The notes under the pieces were generated by a model that was not told the origin of the DNA, searched no databases, and saw nothing but the letters and a program-made list of their open reading frames with translations. DNA of 64,000 nucleotides from Candidatus Ichthyocystis sparus (GTDB lineage: Bacteria > Pseudomonadota > Gammaproteobacteria > Burkholderiales > 2013Ark19i): NCBI RefSeq assembly GCF_900078745.1, contig NZ_FKII01000079.1, positions 1 to 64,000 of the forward strand, read 5' to 3'. Made by a program: the position numbers and the translations under genes. This document shows positions 50,568 to 59,430 of the stretch, piece by piece. The first letter of the stretch is position 1. Each line of letters begins with the position of its first letter.

Positions 50568-51200
50568 GTGAAAAAAGGATATTTTATAACTTTGGAGGGT
50601 CTTGATGGGGTTGGCAAAAGTACCCATGCTTCTTGGTTGGAGTCGCGATTGGGAACATGTGGGTACTCTGTTTTAAAGACTCGTGAGCCAGGGGGAACTG
50701 ATTATGGTGAACGCCTTCGTCCTATATTTTTGTGCCTTGATATTTCCGTTGAAGCTGAGTGTATGCTAGCAATGTCCATGAGACTCCAGCATGTTTCGGA
50801 GAAAATATTACCTGCATTAAGTTCTGGGCAGTATGTAGTTTGCGAGCGTTTTATGGATGCCACGTACGCTTATCAAAGCGGTGGCCGCGGCATGTCTTAC
50901 AGCAAGATTTATGCTATAGAGAAAGTATTGACTTTACCAAATGTAGACCTAACATTTTTTCTTGATGCACCTTTTGACGTGTTGCGCCAAAGGTTAGATC
51001 CTGCTAACGTCGATCGTTTCGAATTACAATCAAGTGATTTTTTTGCGCGCGTACGAGCTATTTATCAGAGAAGAATTCAGGAAGATCCATGCCGTTTTGT
51101 CGTTATTGATGCTACACAACCTATAGATATTATTAGAGAAATCATTGATTGTTCCCTTGTTGATAAGGGCATAATTTCATCATCTATTGCTCTGGATTGA
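50568..51200 (+). CDS. tmk: Thymidylate kinase
   Basis: Phosphorylates dTMP to dTDP. The 210-residue protein has the P-loop GLDGVGKST at residues 11-19, a CERFMDATYAYQSGGRG segment with the DRY/ERF-type motif and substrate-binding region, and a lid near LDPANVDRFE. The start is GTG 50568, nine bases after mltG. The 3' end runs into holB. Confidence 0.95.
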   Translation: MKKGYFITLEGLDGVGKSTHASWLESRLGTCGYSVLKTREPGGTDYGERLRPIFLCLDISVEAECMLAMSMRLQHVSEKILPALSSGQYVVCERFMDATYAYQSGGRGMSYSKIYAIEKVLTLPNVDLTFFLDAPFDVLRQRLDPANVDRFELQSSDFFARVRAIYQRRIQEDPCRFVVIDATQPIDIIREIIDCSLVDKGIISSSIALD

Positions 51201-51205
51201 AACTA

Positions 51206-52303
51206 ATGATAGATTGTTGTTGGCACGATCTCTATGAGAAGCAATGCTCTGATCCGCATTTTCTGTTTCCGTGGTACGATGATGAATATAAGCGTGTCAT
51301 GGATGTCGTACGTTGCAATACAGTTCAGGTATTGCTCCTATCTGGGTTGACTTTGACGGGATTGTTTAAGCTATCGTATTTAGTAAGCTCCTCGTTGTTA
51401 TGTGAAAAAGGTACTGGAAGTTCTTATCCGTGTGGTGTGTGTGTTGGTTGTCGTTGGGTTATGGCTGATACTCACCCCGATTTGCGGTGTTTGCTGTCAA
51501 GGTCGTCCTTGTTAGAGTTTCTGCCCCCATCTGTGAATATCGGTCGGACTGATAGTGGGGATTCAGATAAAAGTTTATCTGGTATTTCTGTAGACAGAGT
51601 GCGCGACTTGTCTAATTTTTTTTCACTATCTACTCATCGCGGTCTTCGTGTAGTTTTTATTGCCCCAGTTGAATCTCTAACTGAAAGTGCTTCCCAGGCC
51701 CTGCTCAAAACTTTGGAGGAGCCTCTCTCAAAAACCATTTTCGTTCTTATGAGCTATGCTCCTCACCTCCTCAAGGAGACACTTCTAAGTCGTTGTCAAG
51801 TGCACTTCCGTGTCTCCGCTCCTAGAGCAAATTTTGTAGAGTCGTGGTTACTGAAAATATCGTCTTCATCAATGTCGTTACTTCCTCCTCCTATTGTGCC
51901 TTTTATTATCCATCGACCATTCTATGCATTAATAATTATTGCAACAGGAACATATACTATCCTAGGTAAGATCCATAGTTTACTGTTTATTAGACCATTT
52001 AATTTTTGGGAAACTATTTCTTCATGTAAAGAACTAATCAGGGCGTGGTCTAAGTTTTTGACATCCCATCAAGCTATTATGGTTTTGCTAGACATAATTA
52101 TAGTTATATTGCGAAGTCATATTAGTTATTACTGGAGCGCAGAATCTGAAAACTTGTCGTTACATGAGAAAAGTGGTGGTTTGTTAGCTTGGTTGGGTTT
52201 TTTTGACCAAATGCAGGAATCTTATCGCATGCTTTGTAGTGCGTTGCCAAATTATGAGTTACTCCTTGAGCATGTTATGGGATATCACCCCTTTTTGAGT
52301 TAG
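51206..52303 (+). CDS. holB: DNA polymerase III delta' subunit
   Basis: Clamp-loader subunit. The protein (365 residues from ATG 51206; a TTG at 51197 overlapping tmk is possible) has the zinc-binding cysteines in CGVCVGCRW, the LLKTLEEP segment, and the SRC motif in ETLLSRCQVHF that acts as the arginine finger. The P-loop position is degenerate, as in other delta' subunits, which do not bind ATP. The middle is poorly conserved. Its place between tmk and pilZ confirms the identity. Confidence 0.88.
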   Translation: MIDCCWHDLYEKQCSDPHFLFPWYDDEYKRVMDVVRCNTVQVLLLSGLTLTGLFKLSYLVSSSLLCEKGTGSSYPCGVCVGCRWVMADTHPDLRCLLSRSSLLEFLPPSVNIGRTDSGDSDKSLSGISVDRVRDLSNFFSLSTHRGLRVVFIAPVESLTESASQALLKTLEEPLSKTIFVLMSYAPHLLKETLLSRCQVHFRVSAPRANFVESWLLKISSSSMSLLPPPIVPFIIHRPFYALIIIATGTYTILGKIHSLLFIRPFNFWETISSCKELIRAWSKFLTSHQAIMVLLDIIIVILRSHISYYWSAESENLSLHEKSGGLLAWLGFFDQMQESYRMLCSALPNYELLLEHVMGYHPFLS

Positions 52304-52373
52304 CAGAGTACTATTTTACTCTGTGATACATTTGGGTAGCTAACTATAAAACTACAATTACGAGAAATACAAT

Positions 52374-52877
52374 ATGGATGCACAGACAGCTAAGAGTTCC
52401 TCTGGTAAAAAGCAGAAAAGTCCTGAGCCTAAGCAGGCGACTAGTAACAATTCTGGTAAATTGTCTGAGGGGGATGTTGTTTCTAAGGGCAAGGTTGATT
52501 CTTTAGAGGGGTCCAGAGATAGCAGCGATATACCGTCACTTGATTTGAACTTATCTAATGGCAGGGATCTGTTGTCTTCGTATACCACTTTTTTCAGTAA
52601 TGGTGGTTTTTTTGTTAAAACTGACCAATCTTTTTCTTTGGGCGATGTTGTTAGGGTTTTTGTAAAAGTACCATCTGGCTCTACTGTTTATACGGTTTTA
52701 TCAAGGGTAGTGTGGATTGTTCCACCAAATGCTGAGGATCGTCGTACTCAGGGAGTTGGGGTATCTTTAGATGATGATAGTGATCACGTTCTTGAATTGC
52801 GTGATAAGATAAACTCGTACTTGAGTGAGCATGCAGAAAAAGTTGAAAGGTACTCTGTTTTCCCTTTTCCTTCATAA
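52374..52877 (+). CDS. pilZ: PilZ-domain protein with disordered N-terminus
   Basis: The last 100 residues of 167 form a PilZ domain (FFSNGGFFVKT, then SLGDVVRVFVKVP and SRVVWIVPPNA). As with Pseudomonas PilZ encoded after holB, the canonical RxxxR and (D/N)xSxxG motifs for cyclic di-GMP are not evident, so it probably acts by protein contacts in type IV pilus assembly. The first 65 residues are Ser/Lys-rich, unusual for the family. No pil genes are otherwise in the window. Confidence 0.85.
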   Translation: MDAQTAKSSSGKKQKSPEPKQATSNNSGKLSEGDVVSKGKVDSLEGSRDSSDIPSLDLNLSNGRDLLSSYTTFFSNGGFFVKTDQSFSLGDVVRVFVKVPSGSTVYTVLSRVVWIVPPNAEDRRTQGVGVSLDDDSDHVLELRDKINSYLSEHAEKVERYSVFPFPS

Positions 52878-52937
52878 AGGTTTTCTCTTACATTCTGGTA
52901 CGATTGGTACCGCAGGGTTTGTAAGAGGGGTGTAATT

Positions 52938-54902
52938 TTGTCTATTAGCCCGATTGTATTTAGGGTTGTTGTTCGCCGAATTCAGCAAGAGCGTGTGATT
53001 GTGGAAGGATTGGGCAGTCATCACGGGCGTTTCCTATTGGAAGGCGCAGAAATCGATCTTCTATGGCCTGGTGATGTTTGTTCTGTAGAAGAATGTTGCT
53101 CGAAGCCAGGATTTGTAAAATTCTTGGAGCGTGTTAACCCTGAACAAATCTGTATTTGTTGCTTTTATAAGCGCAGTAAGAAGTGGGTTGCTCTGCCAGA
53201 GGACAGAGATCTATCACATAGAGTTATAGATATAAGTGGTATAAAGCACCACGATATAAGTGAGAGGACGTGTGCTCAAGTACTAATTGACTCTTATGAT
53301 GAAAACGATAAGCGCTACCGTTGTACTATCCTTTCATTGTTTGAAGACAATGGGTTATTGTCTCAAGCTATTGAAAGGACCATTTCATTTTTTCAGTTAC
53401 CAAGGTCATTTCCAGATTCCATAAATGCCGATATAGAACGGCTTAAAAAATTTAGCGACCCAGTTAGCAAGAGACGGGATCTCACAGAATATCACTTTGT
53501 TACTATTGATGGTGACGATGCTAAAGATTTTGATGACGCCGTTTTTGCAAAAAAAATAGATGGCGGTTTTCATTTGATTGTTGCTATAGCACATGTTTCA
53601 TCATATGTGCCTTGGAACAGTGCTATTGATGAGGAAGCGTATGTAAGAGGTACTTCAATATACTTTCCTTCAGCTGTTATTCCTATGCTTCCCACTGTGC
53701 TTTCAGAAGATTTATGTTCTTTGTTGCCCAATAAGGTACGTTTGGTTTTGTGCTGCGATATGATCATTAGTTCTGTAACTAATAATCCAATAACATCATA
53801 CGAAATCTACCCAGCTAAAATTAAGTCACGTCAACGGTTAAGCTATAATTCTGTCCAGGGTTATTGGGATGGCTGTGAACATGATGTTATGCCTGAATTA
53901 ACTGGAATGATAGATACTTTATTTGATGTTTTTACATTACTAAAGAAGAGATCTGATCAAAGGGGGATGATAAATTTCGATGTTCCTAGTGCTTGTTTTG
54001 AGTATGACAATGATAAGGTATGTAATGTATATCACCACAGTAGATGCTCATCAGAAGAAATGATCGAGCAATGTATGCTAGCTGCAAATACTTGTGTAGC
54101 AAATTTTCTATCCTCAAATAATTTACCTGGATCTGTTTATAGAAATCACAGTGGTATTATGGATGATAGATTACCTTCTGTTAAAAGGCTACTATCGTTG
54201 TTTGGTATGAGCAGTTTTGTTACCAATTTGTCGACTTCTAAAGGTATGCAGGAGGTTTTGCTAGAGTTTTCCAGACGTTCTCTTTCATATTTACAATTAT
54301 ATGTTCTTTGCTCCATGCAGCATGCGGTATATGGAAATAAAAACGAGGGCCACTTTGGACTAGCTCTAAAAGAGTATACTCATTTTACTTCTCCAATTCG
54401 CAGATACCCCGATTTACTAGTACATAGAGCAATAGACTCTTATTTATCGGGCAATGGTGAAGTTAAGTTTGATTTGTCAAATTATCTTGATCATTGCTCT
54501 GCTAGAGAAAGAGTGTCTGAAAATTCTTCTAGATATATTAACAGTTTTTTAAAATGCTGTTTTATGATTTCTTGTCTAGGAGAAAATTTTTCTGGGATGA
54601 TTTCTTCGGTTTCTGATTTAGGACTATTTGTTTTGTTAGATAAGTATCCGGTAGAAGGGTTAGTTCACATTTCTAAATTGGGCAGGGATTATTTTATTTT
54701 TGATTCCGAGAGATTTTCTTTAATTGGTAAATCTAGTGGGATAAGGTTTCGCCTAGGAGATCGTGTTAACGTGGAATTAAAAGATGTCGATCTTAGTACT
54801 AGAAGGATATATTTTTACTTGATTGATAGAGGTAAATCAAAGCCTAAGAACAACTCTGGTAAGCAAAGATATTCTATGAGTGGCAGTGATAGAGCAAGAT
54901 AG
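52938..54902 (+). CDS. rnr: RNase R/RNase II family 3'-5' exoribonuclease
   Basis: Degrades RNA processively from the 3' end. The catalytic RNB motif TIDGDDAKDFDDAVFA begins near residue 189 with its four conserved Asp. HFTSPIRRYPDLLVHRAID is the second signature. An S1 domain lies near 551-628 (GLFVLLDKYPVEGLVHIS), followed by a short basic tail. At 654 residues it is closer in size to RNase II than to RNase R of E. coli (about 813), and lacks the usual N-terminal helix-turn-helix region. It starts at TTG 52938, seven bases after agagggg. The symbol follows position and the basic tail and could be rnb. Confidence 0.85.
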   Translation: MSISPIVFRVVVRRIQQERVIVEGLGSHHGRFLLEGAEIDLLWPGDVCSVEECCSKPGFVKFLERVNPEQICICCFYKRSKKWVALPEDRDLSHRVIDISGIKHHDISERTCAQVLIDSYDENDKRYRCTILSLFEDNGLLSQAIERTISFFQLPRSFPDSINADIERLKKFSDPVSKRRDLTEYHFVTIDGDDAKDFDDAVFAKKIDGGFHLIVAIAHVSSYVPWNSAIDEEAYVRGTSIYFPSAVIPMLPTVLSEDLCSLLPNKVRLVLCCDMIISSVTNNPITSYEIYPAKIKSRQRLSYNSVQGYWDGCEHDVMPELTGMIDTLFDVFTLLKKRSDQRGMINFDVPSACFEYDNDKVCNVYHHSRCSSEEMIEQCMLAANTCVANFLSSNNLPGSVYRNHSGIMDDRLPSVKRLLSLFGMSSFVTNLSTSKGMQEVLLEFSRRSLSYLQLYVLCSMQHAVYGNKNEGHFGLALKEYTHFTSPIRRYPDLLVHRAIDSYLSGNGEVKFDLSNYLDHCSARERVSENSSRYINSFLKCCFMISCLGENFSGMISSVSDLGLFVLLDKYPVEGLVHISKLGRDYFIFDSERFSLIGKSSGIRFRLGDRVNVELKDVDLSTRRIYFYLIDRGKSKPKNNSGKQRYSMSGSDRAR

Positions 54903-54992
54903 ATAGTTATAACATGATCAATTAGGTAAATAGTGTAGTGGGAATATCTGTAATCTTGTGCGTAAGAAGTAGATAAAATAGATTTTTCCTTT

Positions 54993-55017
54993 GGGCTACA
55001 AAATGTTTTTGTAGCCC
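54993..55017. terminator. Strong 11-bp hairpin 90 bases after the exoribonuclease gene
   Basis: The arms gggctacaaaa and ttttgtagccc pair perfectly with a loop of about three bases. No run of T follows on either strand, so it is not a textbook Rho-independent terminator. It could end the mltG-to-rnr transcript by another route, protect the 3' end of the mRNA, or belong to a small RNA. Confidence 0.45.
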
Positions 55018-56352
55018 CTAAATCTACGTCAATTGCCACATGTTCTTAGGCCTACGCCAGTTATATAGCATTTATTGGCATCCACTTTTTTTGTTAAAAG
55101 TACAGTAAAGTAAATAATGAAGCGCCTTACAATATAGAGTAACACTTTATTTTATGGATAAAATTAGTGCTCTTGACTATAATTTTTTGCCATTACTTGT
55201 AGTAAGATTTTTTATTTAATGTGTAATCACACAGTAAGTATTGTGTTTATACTCATAGTCATTCATTCTATTTTTTTGCTCACATATTACTAAAAGCAAT
55301 GGTTAGTTTTAGTGTCTATCATAGTTATAGTTATTTTTGATATGGTACTGCCAATGTAAGTAAGTGATGCTGCCATATCAATTATATATTGGGAATAGCT
55401 TGCTGATTAGCATATGTTGACATTGTTGTTAAGAAGAGTTTTTATTTCCAAATTCAAAGAGATAAATTATCCGAAACTAGAATTCCAACATCGCAGCTAT
55501 AACACCTGTGGTTACCGATTTATTGGGGTAATACTATTTTAATTTAGTAGTGCATGTTTGTCTCTACATAACGATGTTGTGTAGTAGTATCTGTTGTTAT
55601 GTGCTCATTTATCTTTATCACTACATCAGTGTTTCTTAGGTTCCTAATATATTAAGATTAAAGGGGGTGATTTTAAAATTAATGCTAGATTGTGAGCTTA
55701 TCTGCAGTGTCTAGATAATGAAGGTATATGTGAGAAAGAAGGGCGGTAATATTTTGAATTATTGTGATTTATTTGTTGTTGATATTAATATTAATTGTTG
55801 ATCAAGATTTGTATCTTTATGCAACTTCAAACCGTAATTTTTCATAGATGATCCTTGATATTAGGTACATTATCAACCGTCTGGCTTGTCTAAATGTAGA
55901 TTTGTTGATTATCGACAGTGGAAGATAACTATAATAACTACAGTCAATGCTACAACGTGCCCGTGTGTCTGGTTATTGTATCGGTTGGTTAAATAATTTT
56001 GTGTTTGGTGTATTGCATATGTGTGTTTTGTGCATGTAGTTGTTTGCTATTTCTATATTTTGTATTTTTGTTTTTTCGGTGCTGCAGTGTGCGTGTAATG
56101 TTATTTGATGCAATGGCGTGGATAGGTTTGGGTGTGCTATTTGCTGCGTTTGCGCCTTCTGCCTGCGTTGTTACGAGGGAGCGACAGCACAGAGCGGTCT
56201 TTCGTTTGCTCTGAGAGAGTTTCTATTTTAGGTAAGTGTCGTGTGTGTTCGCCAGTTCGCGCCCATACTGTAGTTTGTAGGTGTTAACAGATTGTACGCA
56301 AAAATATACAAAAATTAATTATAAATATCACATAATAAGTATGGGGTTGGGT
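55018..56352. other. Gene-free AT-rich region with a possible 71-codon hydrophobic frame
   Basis: No recognisable gene or RNA is seen in these 1.3 kb. A plus-strand frame at 55999-56214 would encode 71 residues, hydrophobic and Cys-rich (CICVFCACSCLLFLYFVFLFF), just upstream of the large repeat gene. A similar hydrophobic Cys-rich frame precedes the paralogue at 61441. T-rich DNA produces such frames by chance, so it may be a leader rather than a gene. Confidence 0.45.
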
Positions 56353-59300
56353 ATGAAGCCTGTAACTGGAACTGGAACTGGAACTGAGGCTGGTGCTGAC
56401 GTTGGTGGGGAAGGTAGTGTTGGTCAGAGAGGTGGTTTGCAGCAGGTTCAGGTTTCTTCCGCTGGTGTGTTGAGTGGCACCACCACTACTGCTGTTACTA
56501 CCTTAACTACCACTGCTGCTGCTGCTACCTTAGCCACCACTGCTACTACTACCTTAGCCACCACTGCTACTATTGCCCTAACCGCTACCGTTGTTGCCCC
56601 TGCTACTACTGCTTCTACTTCTGTGGGTAAGGGTAGGAGTAGTAGAGGAGGAGGTAAGGGTAAGGGTAAGGGTCCTGCCCCCAAGGGTTCTGTTACCCCT
56701 AGCAGCGCTTTTGTTATTGCTCCAAAAGCTCCAGCTCCAGTATCAACCGGAACTCAATATGTTGGTATCGCTTCTTTTGATACTGTTGATTGCTGTGGTT
56801 TTGCGGTTCATAAGGAGAGTGTATTAGCAGTAAGTGCTCTGGAGCGTGGGTTCTTAAGTTCTGTTGGATGTAATGCTGCTCAAGGTTTTGGACGGGGTAT
56901 TAGATCCTATTTTTCTGTACATGGCAGGGTTCAAGAAGAAGAGCTTCGTGTTCTACGTGATGAATTGTTTGCTGATGCTTCAAGGGATGCGCTTGCTTTT
57001 CTCGAAAAAGTATTTCTTTTAAGAGTTGGTAAGGTTCTTGCTGTTTCTATGCACTTATCTAATGGGGAGAGAAAATTACTTAACTCTGAAGAGGTTGAAT
57101 GTATTAAGAGATCGTTGAGTGTTAGTTTAATGCTTAGAGCTAATGAGATTTTGACAAAAGTATGGAGTGAGGGGATCTCTCATATTTCTCCGGATAGTGT
57201 TTATCCTCAAGAACGTGTTGAACCTTTGCCCACGTCATCTCAAGAACGTGTTGAACCTTTGCCTACGTCATCTTTGGCTCATTGTCATCAGGGCGAATCA
57301 TCTCCTAGTTGCGTTGATTTTATGGGACATGAGATGCCTTCTGAGACTGCTAAAATGATTAAATCTCTTCTTTCTGAAGTTCGTTCACTGACTAAGCGTA
57401 TTTTTGCGATTCTTGTAGAAAAGCAGATTAGCACTATTATGTCTTGTCTCTCGCCAGTTCAACGATATATTTGGTGCATAACTAATAGGCAATTGTATGA
57501 AACACATGTTTTGACCAGGGGTGTTTCTGGGTATATTTCTGACATCCGTCCTCGTTTTATCGATCCTCTTTCTAGTGTTATGGTATTGAGTCCTTCTGGT
57601 GGTGCCCTAGTGCCACTGATGGGGCTTGAATTAAGAGATTTTTTAGTACGAGTAGATAGAGCTGTTAGGGAGTGTATGTTAGATTCTTTCGCATTTGAGT
57701 GGGCTGTTTCTAACATAAGTGTTTTTACTGACTTAGAGGATCAATCGGGGTCATTACTTGTCCATAATCTTAGAGGGGAAGATTTTGTTAATGCCCATAA
57801 TGTCGCTGGGGTTCCTGGGTTGGCGACTTCATCCACTAAAGCTCTTATCGGAAAGAAAGTAGTTCCGGAAAATGAGTCGTCTCAAATGAAATCTGTGGCA
57901 GTTCAGACTGAGGGAGTGTTAGGGGTAGCTCCAATTGTTAGGATTGTGCAAGCATCTGTTGTGTCATCGTCTGCTACTAGATCTGCTGTTAGTGCTGTTG
58001 CTGGGGACCCGGATGAGTCTTCTCCTGCTGCTGGTGTTTCTACTGCAAGAGTTTCTCCTGTGCCAGGAACTTCGGGGGATTTATCTGGTTCGTGTTCACG
58101 GTTAGTGCCGCTTTCTCTTGATTTAGGTTCCCCTGTTACGGATGAAGTAACTCATGCTGGTGCATCTGCTGCTGGTGTTGTTCTTGCTTCCATGGAGGAA
58201 GGTGATGAAGATACTTTATCTGCATCTTCACCTTTATCTGATGCGGTAGAGGTATCACCAGTTGCCTTAGCGCAAACCGAAGAATTGGTTGTTGTTGCTT
58301 CGCCGCCACTTTCCGTAGATTTAGGTTCATCTGTTACGGATGGAGTAACTCGTGCTGGTGCTATTTTTGCGTCCATGGAGGGAGGTGATGAAGATACTTT
58401 ATCTGCACCTTCACCTTTATCTGATAAGGTAGAGGTAGCATCAGTTGTCTTAGCGCAAACCGAAGAATTGGTTGTTGTTGCTTCGCCGTCACTTTCTGTA
58501 GATTTAGGTTCATCTGTTACGGATGAGGTAACTCATGCTGGTGCTATTTTTGCGTCCATGGAGGGAGGTGATGAAGATACTTTATCTGCACCTTCACTTT
58601 TATCTGATGAGGTAGGGGTAGCATCAGTTGCCTTAGCGCAAACCGAAGAATTGGTTGTTGTTGCTTCGCCGTCACTTTCTGTAGAAGGGTATGAGACACC
58701 TGAGAGGGTTGCTACTTCCGCATCGATGGGTCCTGGAGTAGGTGGAGATTCTTCAGGTTTAATGGCAGGGTATTTTTTACCCATACGTTCTCCTGGCTCT
58801 GCATCTTCACCTCCATTTTCATCCTCAGCTTCACCCGCACCTACATCTTCGCCTTCGCCATCCTCAACTCTATCTTTATCTTCAACTCTATCTGGATCAG
58901 GATTCAGTGCCGATCTTTCCTCTCGTGCAGTGTCACCTGTATTGAGTATGGAAGTTGGATTAGCTACGGAAGGTACTGTTTCTGCGGAAGGTGTTGTTTC
59001 TGAGTTGGAAGTTTTAGTAGGTGAGGCATCATCCCCTGTGCCTTCACCTGAACAGCTAGTGATGACCACTGTACCTTCTTCCGTTTCTGTTTTTGCTGAA
59101 GTTAAAGGACCATCTACGTCAGCTGGTAGTGGCTATTTTGCTGCACCCAAAAAATCATACATGAGTAGACATGTTTCTGAATTATCCTCTTCGCCTACTA
59201 GTGGTAGTGCTGTTGCTGGACCTTCTTCTTCTGCGTCTGTGGGTGTTGTTAGTGGTGGTGTGACTGCTACTGGCGGTACTACTGCTGATGAGGAGGGGGG

Positions 59301-59430
59301 GGATGTAGGAGAGAGATTGGCAGCAATACTGAATCGAGGTTTGCCACCGACACCGCCACCTCCTGAAACACAGCAAGGTGCTCCAGGTGGTAAAAGAGGA
59401 AGAGGAAGGAAGAGAAAAAGGAGAAGTTAA
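56353..59430 (+). CDS. Large orphan low-complexity protein with basic tail, paralogue A
   Basis: I recognise no family. The 1025-residue product has a Thr/Ala-rich segment, a basic stretch (GKGRSSRGGGKGKGKG), and a conserved core at about 138-500. Core landmarks shared with the gene at 61441 are SFDT-D-CGF, FSVHG, ELFA, RYIWC-T, LYET, LRDFLVRVD, DFV and AGVP. A long Ser/Val/Pro/Glu tail follows with a 61-66-residue repeat in three copies, then GLPPTPPPPETQQ and a very basic end (GKRGRGRKRKRRS). There is no Sec signal or membrane segment. The ATG at 56353 is chosen because it aligns with the paralogue start and follows ggggttgggt; 56341 is the alternative. A secreted or surface role is inference. 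Confidence 0.88.
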   Translation: MKPVTGTGTGTEAGADVGGEGSVGQRGGLQQVQVSSAGVLSGTTTTAVTTLTTTAAAATLATTATTTLATTATIALTATVVAPATTASTSVGKGRSSRGGGKGKGKGPAPKGSVTPSSAFVIAPKAPAPVSTGTQYVGIASFDTVDCCGFAVHKESVLAVSALERGFLSSVGCNAAQGFGRGIRSYFSVHGRVQEEELRVLRDELFADASRDALAFLEKVFLLRVGKVLAVSMHLSNGERKLLNSEEVECIKRSLSVSLMLRANEILTKVWSEGISHISPDSVYPQERVEPLPTSSQERVEPLPTSSLAHCHQGESSPSCVDFMGHEMPSETAKMIKSLLSEVRSLTKRIFAILVEKQISTIMSCLSPVQRYIWCITNRQLYETHVLTRGVSGYISDIRPRFIDPLSSVMVLSPSGGALVPLMGLELRDFLVRVDRAVRECMLDSFAFEWAVSNISVFTDLEDQSGSLLVHNLRGEDFVNAHNVAGVPGLATSSTKALIGKKVVPENESSQMKSVAVQTEGVLGVAPIVRIVQASVVSSSATRSAVSAVAGDPDESSPAAGVSTARVSPVPGTSGDLSGSCSRLVPLSLDLGSPVTDEVTHAGASAAGVVLASMEEGDEDTLSASSPLSDAVEVSPVALAQTEELVVVASPPLSVDLGSSVTDGVTRAGAIFASMEGGDEDTLSAPSPLSDKVEVASVVLAQTEELVVVASPSLSVDLGSSVTDEVTHAGAIFASMEGGDEDTLSAPSLLSDEVGVASVALAQTEELVVVASPSLSVEGYETPERVATSASMGPGVGGDSSGLMAGYFLPIRSPGSASSPPFSSSASPAPTSSPSPSSTLSLSSTLSGSGFSADLSSRAVSPVLSMEVGLATEGTVSAEGVVSELEVLVGEASSPVPSPEQLVMTTVPSSVSVFAEVKGPSTSAGSGYFAAPKKSYMSRHVSELSSSPTSGSAVAGPSSSASVGVVSGGVTATGGTTADEEGGDVGERLAAILNRGLPPTPPPPETQQGAPGGKRGRGRKRKRRS
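56500..56574 (+). repeat. Three short Thr/Ala-coding tandem repeats
   Basis: Units of 27, 24 and 24 bases start with accttaactaccactgct or accttagccaccactgct and encode TLTTTAAAA, TLATTATT and TLATTATI in paralogue A. All unit lengths are multiples of three, so gain or loss keeps the frame. Confidence 0.85.
57208..57273 (+). repeat. Two 33-base tandem copies in paralogue A
   Basis: The unit, encoding QERVEPLPTSS, occurs twice in a row (57208-57240 and 57241-57273) with one base changed. It has no counterpart in the paralogue at 61441, so it arose recently. Confidence 0.9.
58120..58683 (+). repeat. Three 183-198-base tandem repeats in paralogue A
   Basis: Copies start at 58120 (198 bases, 66 residues), 58318 (183 bases) and 58501 (183 bases, ending 58683). 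Each encodes DLGS-VTD-VT-AG, ASME-GDEDTLSA, a variable segment and LAQTEELVVVASP-LSV. Copies 2 and 3 are nearly identical. Copy 1 differs and has five extra residues. The frame is kept throughout. Confidence 0.95.

Noticed and set aside
58120-58683. Regular repeats considered as a CRISPR array
   Set aside because: Units are 183-198 bases, coding and in frame, with no short palindromic repeats or unique spacers.
58533-59069. Minus-strand 178-codon frame opposite the repeat region of paralogue A
   Set aside because: It is the complement of low-complexity Ser/Pro/Val codons. It has no ribosome-binding site and no independent similarity, while the plus-strand frame is conserved with paralogue B.
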